A stretch of DNA of 64,000 nt from Chlorella sorokiniana (lineage: Eukaryota; Chlorophyta; Trebouxiophyceae; Chlorellales; Chlorellaceae): positions 5,022,001 through 5,086,000 of the forward strand of contig CP084611.1 of NCBI GenBank assembly GCA_025917655.1, in the 5' to 3' direction. Shown one piece after another: positions 24,101 to 34,800 of the stretch; the stretch's first letter is position 1, and each line of letters opens with the position of its first letter. Both the position numbers and the translations under genes were made by a program. Below the pieces are notes generated by a model. That model worked only from the letters and a program-made list of their open reading frames with translations, made no database searches and was not told the origin of the DNA.

Positions 24101-27100
24101 CGTGCCTCAGCGGGGCAGCCCCTCGCTCGCCAGCCTCCCTGTGCCTTGCGGCGTGCCCCTGCACGGAGGCGGCACAGCGCAGCTTCGCTGCCCGCTGGCC
24201 CTGCTTGCTCCTCGCGCCCGCGCCGCTGCTCGGACACCCCCTCCGCCTTGCTCCCCCACCCCCACGTCCTGCCGCTGCCCAAAACTCACCTCCACCGCCT
24301 CGCGTGCCCCCCTGCCGCAGCGCATCGAGGACCCCATCGGCCTGCTGCCCCCAAGCTCATCCTGGGCATCAACAAGCGCGGCGTGCACTTCTTCCGACCC
24401 GTGCCAAAGGAGTACCTGCACAGCGCGGAGCTGCGCGACATCATGCAGTTCGGCTCCTCCTCACAGGTGGCTGCCTGCTTGCTCCCTCACCGCCGCCTCT
24501 GTGCCTCCCGCTGTGGCTGTTGAAGGCGCCGCACGCTGCCTGGCGCCCTCTCTGCGCGCTCTCTGCTCAAGACCAGTCCCCGCATCAACGGTTCCATGAC
24601 CCCCACCTGAGCGGTGTCCCCCTAACTCCCACCCACCCGCTCTCTCCTTGGTCTTAAACATCAAAGAACCCTCCCCCGGTCTTGTGCGGCGCAGGCGGTG
24701 TTCTTCAAGATGCGTGTGGCGGGCGTGCTGCACATCTTCCAGTTTGAGACGAAGCAGGGGGAGGACATCTGCATGGCGCTGCAGACCCACATCAACGACA
24801 TCATGATGAAGCGTTACTCCAAGGCCAAGGCCGCGCAGGAGGGCGGCGGCGACGCTGGCGGTGAGCCGGAGAGAGAGAGAGAGAGGGCGGGGGACGTGTG
24901 CGGCAGGCTGTGCTGTGGCCGTTTGCAGGGGGATCCGCTGCCGCTGCTGCCGCCCGTGGGCATCGACGGCTGAGTGGCGGCGCTGATCCCCCCGCCCCCG
25001 GCTGCGTGCAGCTCCCGGCGGCGGCGACTTTGGCCCCAAGTACCAGGCACACGTTGGGGAGCTGCAGCGGCAGCTGGACGAGGCCCGCGCCGCCCTGGAG
25101 GCCAAGGACCAGCAGCTGGGGGAGCTGCTGGAGCAGCGGCAGGCGATGGCCGACGAGCTGGCGGTGCTCAAGGGCATGGGCGGCGGCGGCATCACCGGCT
25201 CCGCCGCCGCCGCCCGAGCTCGCCGCGCTCGACCTGTCGGGCGGCGACGAGAAGGCGATGAAGGCGATCGAGCAGCGCATCGGGCGGTGCTGGCGGAGAA
25301 GGCGGCCATGGAGGCCAAGGTGGCGCGCATGGAGTCGCAGCACAAGCAGGAGCTGGACGCGCTCAAGGTGGTGAGCCTCCTTCTTCTTGTCTTGTTGGCG
25401 GCAGCGGCCCGGCGGCTGCAGCAGGAGAGCGCGCATGCCTCTTGACTTTGACTTTAGAGCAGCAGAGTCGTGCTGCCTGGCGCTGGGTCATCACCTCTGC
25501 AGCGGGCAGCAGCAGCCGCAGCTGGCAGCGCCCGACGCCGCCCCTCCCTCCTCCACCCTCCTGCAGGCCGGTGGGGCTGCTGCGGGCGGTGCCGTTGCGT
25601 TGGAGGCTGTGCGGGAGAAGGACTCGAAGATCAACGAGCTGATTGAGGAGCTGGGCAACAAGGAGCTGCTGCTCTCGGAGGCGCAGAAGCAGCTGGAGTC
25701 GGTGAGCACCCTTGTTTTTGCAGCTTGGTTTCTGACTAATGCAGCTTGGTTTGTTGGTACCAATGTTATTTTGTCTTCACCCACCCATGCGCCATTGCTG
25801 CTCCTCTTGCTTTCTTCCCCGCAGACCAAGGACGCACGCAAGGAGCTGGTCGAGCTGCGGGAGATGAAGGAGGATGTGGAACGGAGGGAGAAGGCGCAGG
25901 CGGAGGTCATTTCGCAGCAGGTGCGGCGCACACACTAACACCCTCGACCGCTGCCTCGCCCTGCTGCTTTGGCAGGCACTGCACAGCGGTGTTCATTGAA
26001 CGAGCAGGCACTGGCATGCCTCCACTTGTGGCTCCCGCCTGCCCCGCTGGCGCTGCTGTTGCGGCAGTGACACAAGCTAGCACTAGCCCCTGTGCTCGCC
26101 GGTGATGCACCCCACTGCGCTTTCCGCCACACGCGCGTCCGCTCACCATCTGCCCCTGAGTCGTGCGGCGCGGTACCGCAGGCCAAGCGTCTGGAGGAGC
26201 TGGATGCGCTGTACCGCGACGAGGCGCTGATGCGCAAGAAGATCTTCAACCAGATGGAGGACATGAAGGGCAAGATCAGGGTGTACTGCCGCGTGCGGCC
26301 CATCCTGCAGATGGAGAAGGACCGCGGGCAGTCGGGTGCGCAGGGTTGCGGGAAGGGGCGGCGGGAGTGACGGGGCAGGCTGCCAGGCAGGGGCCAGCGG
26401 CAGCTTGAAGCTGTGCAACGCGCTTGGGTGACGCGCTGGCTGGCGCTCTGCCCGCATATGCACTTGGGGCTGGTTTGCTGCCGGCCTCGCGTCTCCCGCC
26501 ACACCCGGCCCCAGGCCCTCCTCTCACCCTTTTACAACCCTGCCTGTACAAACCTGCTCTTTGCAATCCTGCTTTTCTCAATTCTACCCCTGTGCAGAGG
26601 CTGTCATGATACCCGACGAGCTCACCATCGGGCTCAACTGGAAGGGCACCAAGAAGGAGTGGAGCTTCGACTCGGTGTTTGGGCCCGGCACGCACCAGGA
26701 CAAGGTGTTTGAGGACACCAAGCACCTGATCCAGTCGGCCGTGGACGGCTACAACGTCTGCATCTTCGCCTGTGAGCTCTCACTTCAGTCTGCAAGCCGT
26801 GGCTGTGCCGCGCGTGTGTGTGTGTGTGTGGTGGGTGGTGGTGGTGGGGGCGATCCCCTAGTGCAGGCGCGCAAGCGCTTGCCGGGTCGGAGCGCGAGCG
26901 AATGGCACCTGGCCTGAACTCTGGCCTCCTGGCAGCTGCATGTCGGTAGCCTGCCACCCGTGTTCACGCGTCTTCCCTTGCGCTCCCCTGCGCACTTGCC
27001 TCCCCGCAGACGGCCAGACCGGCTCGGGCAAGACCTTCACCATCTACGGCAACGAGAAGCTGCCAGGCCTGACGCCCCGCGGCGTCACCGAGCTCTACCA

Positions 27101-29540
27101 CGTCATGGACCGCGACTCCGGTGCGCCTGCTTGCTACATGTGCTTCATGTGTGCTTCAGTGCGTGTGCTTCAGTGCATGTGCTTCATTGCGTGTAGTTCA
27201 TTGCGTATGCTGCTGGCTGGCCTGCCTGCTTCCGCGTCGGAGCCCAGCCGCTCTTGGCGGCTGCCCAGCTCTTCCTGCATCTCCTGCCGGCCTGTTCCCC
27301 AGCTGCCGCTCTCTCTGCCTGCGCCTGCCCCGCCCCCTCCGCACACACACACATCCTCGCTCCCCTTGCGCAACCCCCTCCCCCTGCAGGCAAGTGCTCC
27401 TTCCGCATCTCCTGCTACATGCTGGAGCTGTACTGCGACGACCTCACCGACCTGCTGGCTGAGCACAAGAGGGGCGACAAGCTGGTGAGGGGTGGTGCAG
27501 GGGTGGAGGCTGGGGACGGAGGGAGGGGACCGCCGTGGATGGGGGATCAGCAGCAGAGGGGGCTTGCTTGCCGTGTGGCGGATGGGGGCTGGCTGCGGGT
27601 TGCCGCGGCCAGCTGCAGGGCAACCTCCCCCACCCACCCCCCCACCCCCGCGCCCCCACTACCCCCCCCCCTCCCCACCGCAGTACAAGGTCCCGAAGCT
27701 GGAGATCAAGAAGGACCCCAAGGGCGTGGTGACTGTGCCGGGGCCACCGTGGTGGACAACATCTCCTCCTCCCGCGAGCTCATGGACGTGATCGAGGCGG
27801 GGCTGGCCCGCCGCCGCGTGTCGTCCACACAGGTCAGGCGGGCAGAGGGGGCGGGGTTCAGCTGCGGCTTCTTGCTGAGAGACTTGATGGGCTTGCGGAG
27901 CGCCGCTGCTGAACCTGGGCTTTGCACCTCGCTTGCCTCGCGTTGGCCGCGCAGCAGCAGCCTCCTGGCCAGCTTGTAACAACTCCCAACCTCCCGAACC
28001 GCATCCCCATTCTGTACCGCAGATGAACCGCGAGTCGTCCCGCTCCCACCTCATCATCACAGTCTGCATCGAGTCGACCAACCTGCAGACGCAGAGCGTC
28101 GCGCGCGGCAAGCTGTCGTTTGTGGACCTGGCGGGCTCGGAGCGGTGAGGGGGCGGCGGGGGCCGGGGAGCTTGGGAGGGGGCAGGCAGTGAGGGGCAGG
28201 CTTAGCCTGGCCTTGTGTCCCCAACAGCGAGGTGGAGCGGCGAAACATGGTGGCGCCAGTCCGCTTGCTGTGGTCGGCTGCTGCTTCGCGCCAGGCCTGC
28301 CCGGCATGCCCGGCCGTTGCACGCGCCGTGCATGCACCTCACGCACGCCCAACTGCATCCGGCCCTCTGCACCCCGCCCTCCTGCTTGAAACCGATCCTC
28401 CCCTGCTTCGACCCCGCATCCCCCTGCAGCGTCAAGAAGTCGGGCTCTGTCGGCGAGCAGCTGAAGGAGGCGCAGGCGATCAACAAGTCGCTGTCCGCCC
28501 TGGGCAACGTCATCTCCGCGCTGGCCACGGAGCAGGGGCACGTGCCGTACCGCGACCACAAGCTCACCATGCTCATGTCGGACTCCATCGGCGGCACCGC
28601 CAAGACGGTGAGGCGGGGGGTGCAGGGGCCTGTGGGATGGGCCCGGCGCCGCGTTTCTGGTTTCCTGCCCGGGAGAAGTTTGCGCGGCTAGTCGGCTGAG
28701 CCCCTGCCTGGCCTGCCCTGTGTGCCGGGTCCGCTGCCATCTCCCGGCCGCCCTTTCCACCTCCTCATGCGTCTGCAAGCTCTGCCTGCTTCCCCCTGCG
28801 TGCAGCTCATGTTTGTCAATGTGTCCCCTGTGGATGCCAACCTGGACGAGACACAGAACTCGCTGCAGGTGGGCCCCTCACCCGGATGCTGCGCGGCGCT
28901 TGCCGCCGCCCGCCTCCGCTGTGTGACCCGGGGGCTCCTCTGGCGCAGCAGGACGCGGAATAGCAGGGCAGCTTGCTGGCATGAGCCGCGGCTGGACGGC
29001 TGGGCGGTTGCGTGCCGCCGCTCTCCGCCCGCGGTCGGAGCTGGGCACTGAAACCTCCACCCCACCTCCCCTCTCAATGTCCCCCACCGGCCCCTTTGCT
29101 TTTCGCTCTGCAGTACGCCCAGCGCGTGTCCACCATTCGCAACGACGTGTCCAAGCACGAGAACAGCGCCGAGGTGTTGCGCATGAAGAAGCAGATCGAC
29201 TACTGGAAGGAGCAGGCGGGGCTGCCGCCGCACAAGCGCGAGTATGTGGACTTGGAGGAGGTGCAGGGTGAGCCGCTTGGCGCCGTTGCAGCGCGTGTCG
29301 CAATCCTCGTCACTGCTGGCGTGGTGGTGGATCGCCTGGCGTGGCCAGTTGCTGCATCGCAGACCCTTTTGCTGTGCTGGGCTTGTTGGGTTGCTTGCTG
29401 GTGCGATTGCTGGTGGTGCAGCTGATGCCGATCAGGGAGGAGGCTGGCGTCTGTTCTGGACCTGCCCCCACCCACTCACCCCCCGCCGCCCCGCCTGCCA
29501 TCTGACACCTGCAGACAAGAAGCAGAACGGCGACCAGTGA
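21194..29540 (+). CDS. KCBP: Kinesin-like calmodulin-binding protein (MyTH4-FERM kinesin-14)
   Basis: Minus-end-directed motor of plants and green algae, found at spindles and, in Chlamydomonas, basal bodies and flagella. Exons in order: MyTH4 (about 21.8-22.5 kb; [34 protein letters not shown]); FERM (22.6-24.85 kb; [57 protein letters not shown]); coiled coil (25.0-26.25 kb); motor domain (26.27-29.16 kb). Motor motifs are [18 protein letters not shown] (27012-27035), NRESSRSH (28026-28049) and DLAGSE (28125-28142). The tail, [15 protein letters not shown], is the calmodulin-binding helix, followed by an acidic segment ending DKKQNGDQ. About 20 introns. Single-base frame breaks occur near 21775, 22172 (CCCCC), 24350 (CCCCC), 25.2-25.3 kb and 27740 (GGGG). 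The start ATG ([11 protein letters not shown]) is the least certain part. Confidence 0.95.
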
Positions 29541-30348
29541 GCGCCCATCCTGCCACCGCCTTCCGTAGCAGCGGCCCTGCGAGCAAATTGCCAGCAGCAC
29601 CAAGCATCGCTGCGCGCGTGCCAGTCCCCGTGTTTTGTGCCTGTCCTTTGTTTTCCTGGTCCCACCTGAACTGCTTCCATAACACACAGCGGCCAGCCCC
29701 ACGCACGCACGCACACGTGAGGCCGCCAGCCTCATCGCCAGCCGTGCTGGCCGGCAGCGGCCGCACCAGACCCTCGTCGCCCGCTGCGCGCTGCCGCCAC
29801 CCCCTCGTGATCCCTTTCTGCCCGTTTGACCGCCCCTCAGCCTGCACGCTTTCGATGCCCCCGACCCCCTGGCTGCACCTGTATCTCAGCATCGCCGCAG
29901 CAGCCCTGCGCGCCTTTTGCGGAGAAGCGCCTGTGGATTCGCACCCACCTGACCGACTGCGCTTTGGAAGCGGCTGCCTCCGCCGGCTGCCCCCGCTCCG
30001 CGTATCCTTCTATCGAGCTCTGATCAATGCGCGCCCCCTCGCGCTTTTCATTTGAAATGCAAAAATGCAAAGATGCCACTTTCCTGTAACGCTTGCTGTT
30101 GCGTGTGGCAAGCAGCGAGGGAAAGCGGGGAGGCGAGCAGGCCAGGCCGGCCGGCGGCGGCAAAACTTGGCAGTCGGGGGAGCTTGACAAAAGAGCGCTT
30201 CGCTCATCAACGTTGTTCGCACAGCAATGGGCCTGTGCAAGACTAACTGCACTTGGTTGTATCGACTCTCGTGATCGCAGGCGTGGCGGCAGCCTGCTTC
30301 GGCCGTCCACAAAAGCTGCGGCGCAGCTGTGTCGTTGGCCCTCGGGGT
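29541..30348. other. Convergent 3' flank of KCBP and the membrane-protein gene
   Basis: About 800 bases holding the KCBP 3' UTR, with a TGTAA at 30085-30089. No other gene was recognised; ORFs here are short and low-complexity. Confidence 0.45.
30085..30089 (+). promoter_or_regulatory. TGTAA polyadenylation signal
   Basis: Poly(A) pentamer 545 bases after the KCBP stop; distant but the first clear one. Confidence 0.35.
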
Positions 30349-31477
30349 TCACTCGTATCCCTTCCAGAGGCACAGCCCGGCCAGCACAGCCTGCCCTACG
30401 GCGTTGGCGGCCGCGATCTCGCGGGGCTGGGTGTTGGTCTGTGGAGGCGGCAGGCATGTGGGGCCGGCAGTGGAGCCAAAGGGTGGAGGGCAGGCGCTGC
30501 CCTCCCGCCCGTTCAGACGCACAGTCCTGCCCGCTGCATCCCTTGAACCGACCATCAGAGGCGCAGCCCTGCTTGCTATGTCAGGGCGGCAGCCAAGGCT
30601 GCAGCAGGGACTGCAAGGGGCGGGTGTGGGGGGGGCGCGAGCTCGCCTGGTACCCGTTGTAAGCATTCTGGGCGGCGCAGGCCAGCCAGCCCCAGCCCGC
30701 CACCTTCAGCATGTCCTTCTTGGCCTCCTGCTTTGCAAACAACCACGATCAGGTGCCCCAGCCAAGGCTCATTCAGTCAATTATATGCAGGGCAAGTGGC
30801 ACACTCGGGGGCCGGGCAAGAGGCGGCAGAGAGGTGTGCACGCGACGGCTGGCCGGAGGCGGTGCTTGCGAGCCACGCTGCCCCCGGGCATGAGAGCCAG
30901 GCTGTACCCACCAAGTGCATGGCCTTGGCAGACATCACCAGATGGTCAGCGCCCACCATGCATCCCACCGTGCCCTGCGCAGGAGGGCAGCCAGCGGCGG
31001 TTTGCGCAAGCCTTGTTGCACTGAACTCGGTGAGCCAGCGGAGGCGGCGCACTGAGCCCTGTGGCTGATGCAGCAGAAATCAACCCCACATAGCAACGTG
31101 TGCCATAATCTCATGTTGCCAGAACATGTGGAGCCAAACTGCCCTCACCATGTAGCGCCATGCAGGCTCCGACAGCGGCGCAGTCTGCAGCGGTGGGACC
31201 GGCGAGCGGCGGCGGCAGACCCTTGGTGTCAGGCGAGCTCACCCAGCAGCACGGCTTCACAATCTTTAACATACATATCCTCTGCTGTTTGGGCAGCATA
31301 GATGGCTCGTCGGGTTCGCGAGGCAACAATCCATGAACCCTAACTCCGCCAAACCTTTTCCATGAAGGTGCTGTGGAACTCTCTTGGGGCAGCCAGCGAG
31401 TAGGCGCTGTAGGCCAGGGCCGACACTCCAGAGACCTTGAGCACAGTGTCCTCCGAAAGCGTGAAGTCGAAGCCCAT
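30349..31477 (-). CDS. Small predicted membrane protein, unrecognised
   Basis: A tentative minus-strand model. The first exon starts at 31477 with MGFDFTLSEDTVLKVSGVSA and continues LAYSAYSLAAPREFHSTFME. A second piece (about 30.97-30.9 kb) reads GADHLVMSAKAMHLV. A third (about 30.73-30.65 kb) reads KQEAKKDMLKVAGWGWLACA. The last reads AAANAVGQAVLAGLCLWKGY and stops at 30349. Each piece has a short hydrophobic stretch, and VLKVSGVSALAYSAY resembles MLKVAGWGWLACAAQ, so the protein may be an internally duplicated membrane protein of about 130-160 residues. I do not recognise the family. GT-AG borders fit, but the model needs transcript support. Confidence 0.4.
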
Positions 31478-31848
31478 GGTGCTTCGCTGTGAGGAAAGCG
31501 GTAGAACGAGTTATGCAGGTTGCAAAAGATAGGGTGCTATGACTGAGCCACACACGGCGTCCTCTTGGTTGAAGGGTAGATGGCGGCGCCCCGTCAGCGG
31601 GGCGGTACGCTTGTGATTGCGATGCTTCAAAGCGATTGTGGCACCTTACAGCAGCATAGTGCAGTTGTATTTGCGCGTTTGTTCTAATTCAGCCTGAACT
31701 GTTCAGAAAATGCGCATGATGCAGTGCAGGTGGATGCTAAGATGGCAGGAGCGGCAGCAGAAGCGGCCGGGAGGAAAGCGGCACGGCGGGTGCTGGGCTG
31801 GGGTCATGCAACTGCCTCTCCACAAAAGCACCCCTTTATCTTTCCAAC
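31478..31848. other. Divergent promoter; left arm of the duplicated block
   Basis: From about 31570 this region matches 40225-40511 upstream of the second XPA_C-like copy (shared CCCCGTCAGCGGG, TTGTAT and GGGGTCATGCAACTGCCTCT words). The duplication breakpoint is therefore near 31.56 kb. It should contain the promoter of copy 1. Confidence 0.6.
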
Positions 31849-34800
31849 ATGGCGCCTTCACTGCCCTTCAAGCGTGTACGCCGTCAGCCAGAGCGCTACG
31901 GCAACTTCGGCCGGTTTGAGGGCGAGGAGGTGAGGGCAGGCCTCATGCTTTCAGAGCAGACACTGCTGGCAGCTCGCTGCCAAACTTCTGCCACGTACCA
32001 GGCCCGTATCAGCCCGCCAGGCCCGTGGAAGGCAACCTTCATCACTTTGAGCAGCGCTGATTCCTCACATTATTGCACCCATGTAAGCTGTGCAGGGTGA
32101 CAGCAGCTCAGAGGCAGAGGAGCAGCCGCCGAGGTTCCAACGCCAGCGGCGGCGAACGGCAGCAGACGCCCGCAGCAACGACGAGGAGGACGCTGAGATG
32201 GATTATGCACAAGAGTTGGAAGAGGGCTTCAATGGCAGGGAGAGCAATGTGGAGAAAGAGACGCCAGGAGGTTGCTCTGCAGACGGACGCAAGGCAGCAC
32301 CTGTCAGGAGCTGCGCTGCAGCTGGCAGCGGCAGAGGCGTGGGTTCCGTTCGCGAGCGCGCAACGGCCCCCGCCCACCCTGTCTCTCCAGCCTGCTTGCT
32401 GGCTGTTCTACATGCCTGCCCAGTCCTGTTGGGTGAGGCAAGGGTGTTCTGGTCTCTGGGGCGGGGTCAAAGGTTGCAGTGGGAGAGTTGCAGGCGTCCT
32501 GCGGTTGCACATCGTATTTATCTATCTGAGCTGTATTTGATATTTCTGTCTGACATGCCCTTTCCTAGCTGATTTATGCAGATGCCCTGCTGTCTGCCGA
32601 CGCCCTGCGCACCGTCACCCTGGTTGCCCGGGACGCTGCCAGCCTGGCGGTGGCGCTGGGTGCTGGGCCCGAGGTCACCGCCAACTGGTGGCGGTTGATG
32701 GCCGCCAAGCACGCCCCTCCGGGGTCCACCTTCACTGCAGACACTCCTGCAGCGGAAGGTGTGCTGCTGTGTGTGGCATGCAAGTTGAACCTGCTGATGA
32801 TGCATGGTTATATACTAATAAACCGGCATCAGCCACGTCGATGCACGCGGTGCCTCCCCGCCTCCCTGCAGCTCTTGCTGTGGCACAGCAGGCAGTTCGT
32901 GGGGATCCAGCCCGCATTCAGAGCTGCCCCACGTCAACAGCCAAGAGCAAGTACCGGCTGAGCGACAAGGACCTGGAGGTGGGTGTTGTGGGGTGGGGCA
33001 GGCGTGGAGTGAAACAATTTCGGCCGGTCCACTTGTTCCCAATCTCCTGGCTTCGGCAATAGCTCCCTTAGCACCTGCCTCTTGAAAACCACCGCAGGAT
33101 TTGCCTTTCGTGGAGCGGTCCAATCGCCTATTCCTGGAGACGTCACGGCTTACCATGCTGTAAGTGTCTGTGCCATGCAGGCTGTAACAACACAGCATGT
33201 GTGCCACCAGCAGGATGCAGTGCCAAACGGAGCAGGCGGGCAGCAGGCGGCCAGCCGCTACTAGCGCTAGAACTGCTGCTTTTGCGATGCCCTGTGCACT
33301 CTGCACATCATAGTCCTCAGAGCCCCGCGCACAGGCAATCTCCAGCATCGCATGAGGGATTCCCCCATGCACCCTGTCAATTGCAGGTACATCGATCTGG
33401 ACTGCCGGGCAGCTGCTCACCGCAAATGGGGCTGCCCTGAAGGCATTGAAGCTGCCCGCCTCCAGGCCCAGGCAGTGGCCGCTAGGTTGGAGGCCACGAG
33501 GGGCAGCCGGGAGGAGCAGCGCAGGTGGGCAGAAGCAGCCCCATTCCCTTTTTAAACAACTGAAGGTTGATCGGAGCGGCAAGCTCTCTACTATTCACAG
33601 AAGTGCACTTTGACACTTTGGCGGTTGATTGTCGATTCTCCCTTGTAAATGCAGGGGCGAGATGGATGCAGCGCTCAAGCGCGCAGGTTTAAATCCATCC
33701 AGCAGCGAGCTGCGGCGCTGCAAAGAGGTCAACTCTTTCGTGAAGGTGGGCGTGTGCAATGGCGTGGTTTCCTGCACTGTGGTTCCGGCGTTCCGTCTCT
33801 CGGCTGGAGGGAGGGAGCCCCAGTGCAGTCCTATTTCAGATGTTGTTGGCCGAACCATCCTGCCTCTTCACTGCCGGTTTCATTGCAGCGCGGCATTGGC
33901 AGCGCGGCAAGCATTGCTGCAGCGTATCAGGCTGACAAAGACAAAGAGGAGCGGGGAGGCCCAGCTGGCAGCCAGGTGGGCAAGTTCCAGGCAGGGGCAG
34001 CCGACACTAGGGGAATGACACGTCCCCCACGGCTCAGGACATGGGGGACATGAGGGGACATGGCTGTCGGTGGCCAGCAAACTCGTTGTATGCTGTTCCT
34101 GATGCATGTCATGCCTCTTACATGTAACACAAGGGCAATCGTGGGGCTCAGGGTTGCATTCTGCCAAAATCTGTGGCCAGCCCCGAGGCCATGTCCCGGG
34201 ACCATGTGGACGTGCACTGACACTTACAACTGCTAGACCAGCAAACCCCAATCTCACCTCACAACAAGCTTTCTTATAACAGGGCCAAGTCTGACAACAC
34301 AGTGAGAGGGTTTGGGGCACCAATGGCGGCATTTGCAGCACACCCAGACAAGCGGCCTTCTGCCAGGCCGCCGCCGCCACAAGGGTAGGCTGCACCTGAG
34401 CGGAAACTAGACGCCGCGCCGTTTCAGTTCGTTGTAATTGCAATTGAATGGCTTAGTTAATTTGTTTCAATCCAAACAGGCACAGTGGCCGTCCCGTTCT
34501 GCGGCCCATTTTGGGTAGCAGGACGAAGTACTGCTGGCTGTCAGCTCAAACTCGGTGCCCTTTCTGTGCCCCGGCGCTGTCTGCATCGCTGATTTTCCTG
34601 ATATATGTGCTATGATAAGCTCCTATGGCCTGACTTGAGCCTCTAGGAGCACGCGTGCGACTTTTTCTCAGGCCGGGCGGCCCTTCGCGGGGTCACTGTC
34701 GCGCAGCGACATTTAGAAATGGCAGGCAATGCGATGCGCCGATAGAAGAGGTGGGTTTTGGGGGTTGCAGGGCTAGTTATTGGTGGCCGCCAACTGCCGC

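Noticed and set aside
32815-33582. 255-codon minus-strand ORF in copy 1, and the equivalent at 41812-42582 in copy 2
   Set aside because: Both mirror the XPA_C-like exons and their introns; the conserved frame and splice sites are on the + strand.
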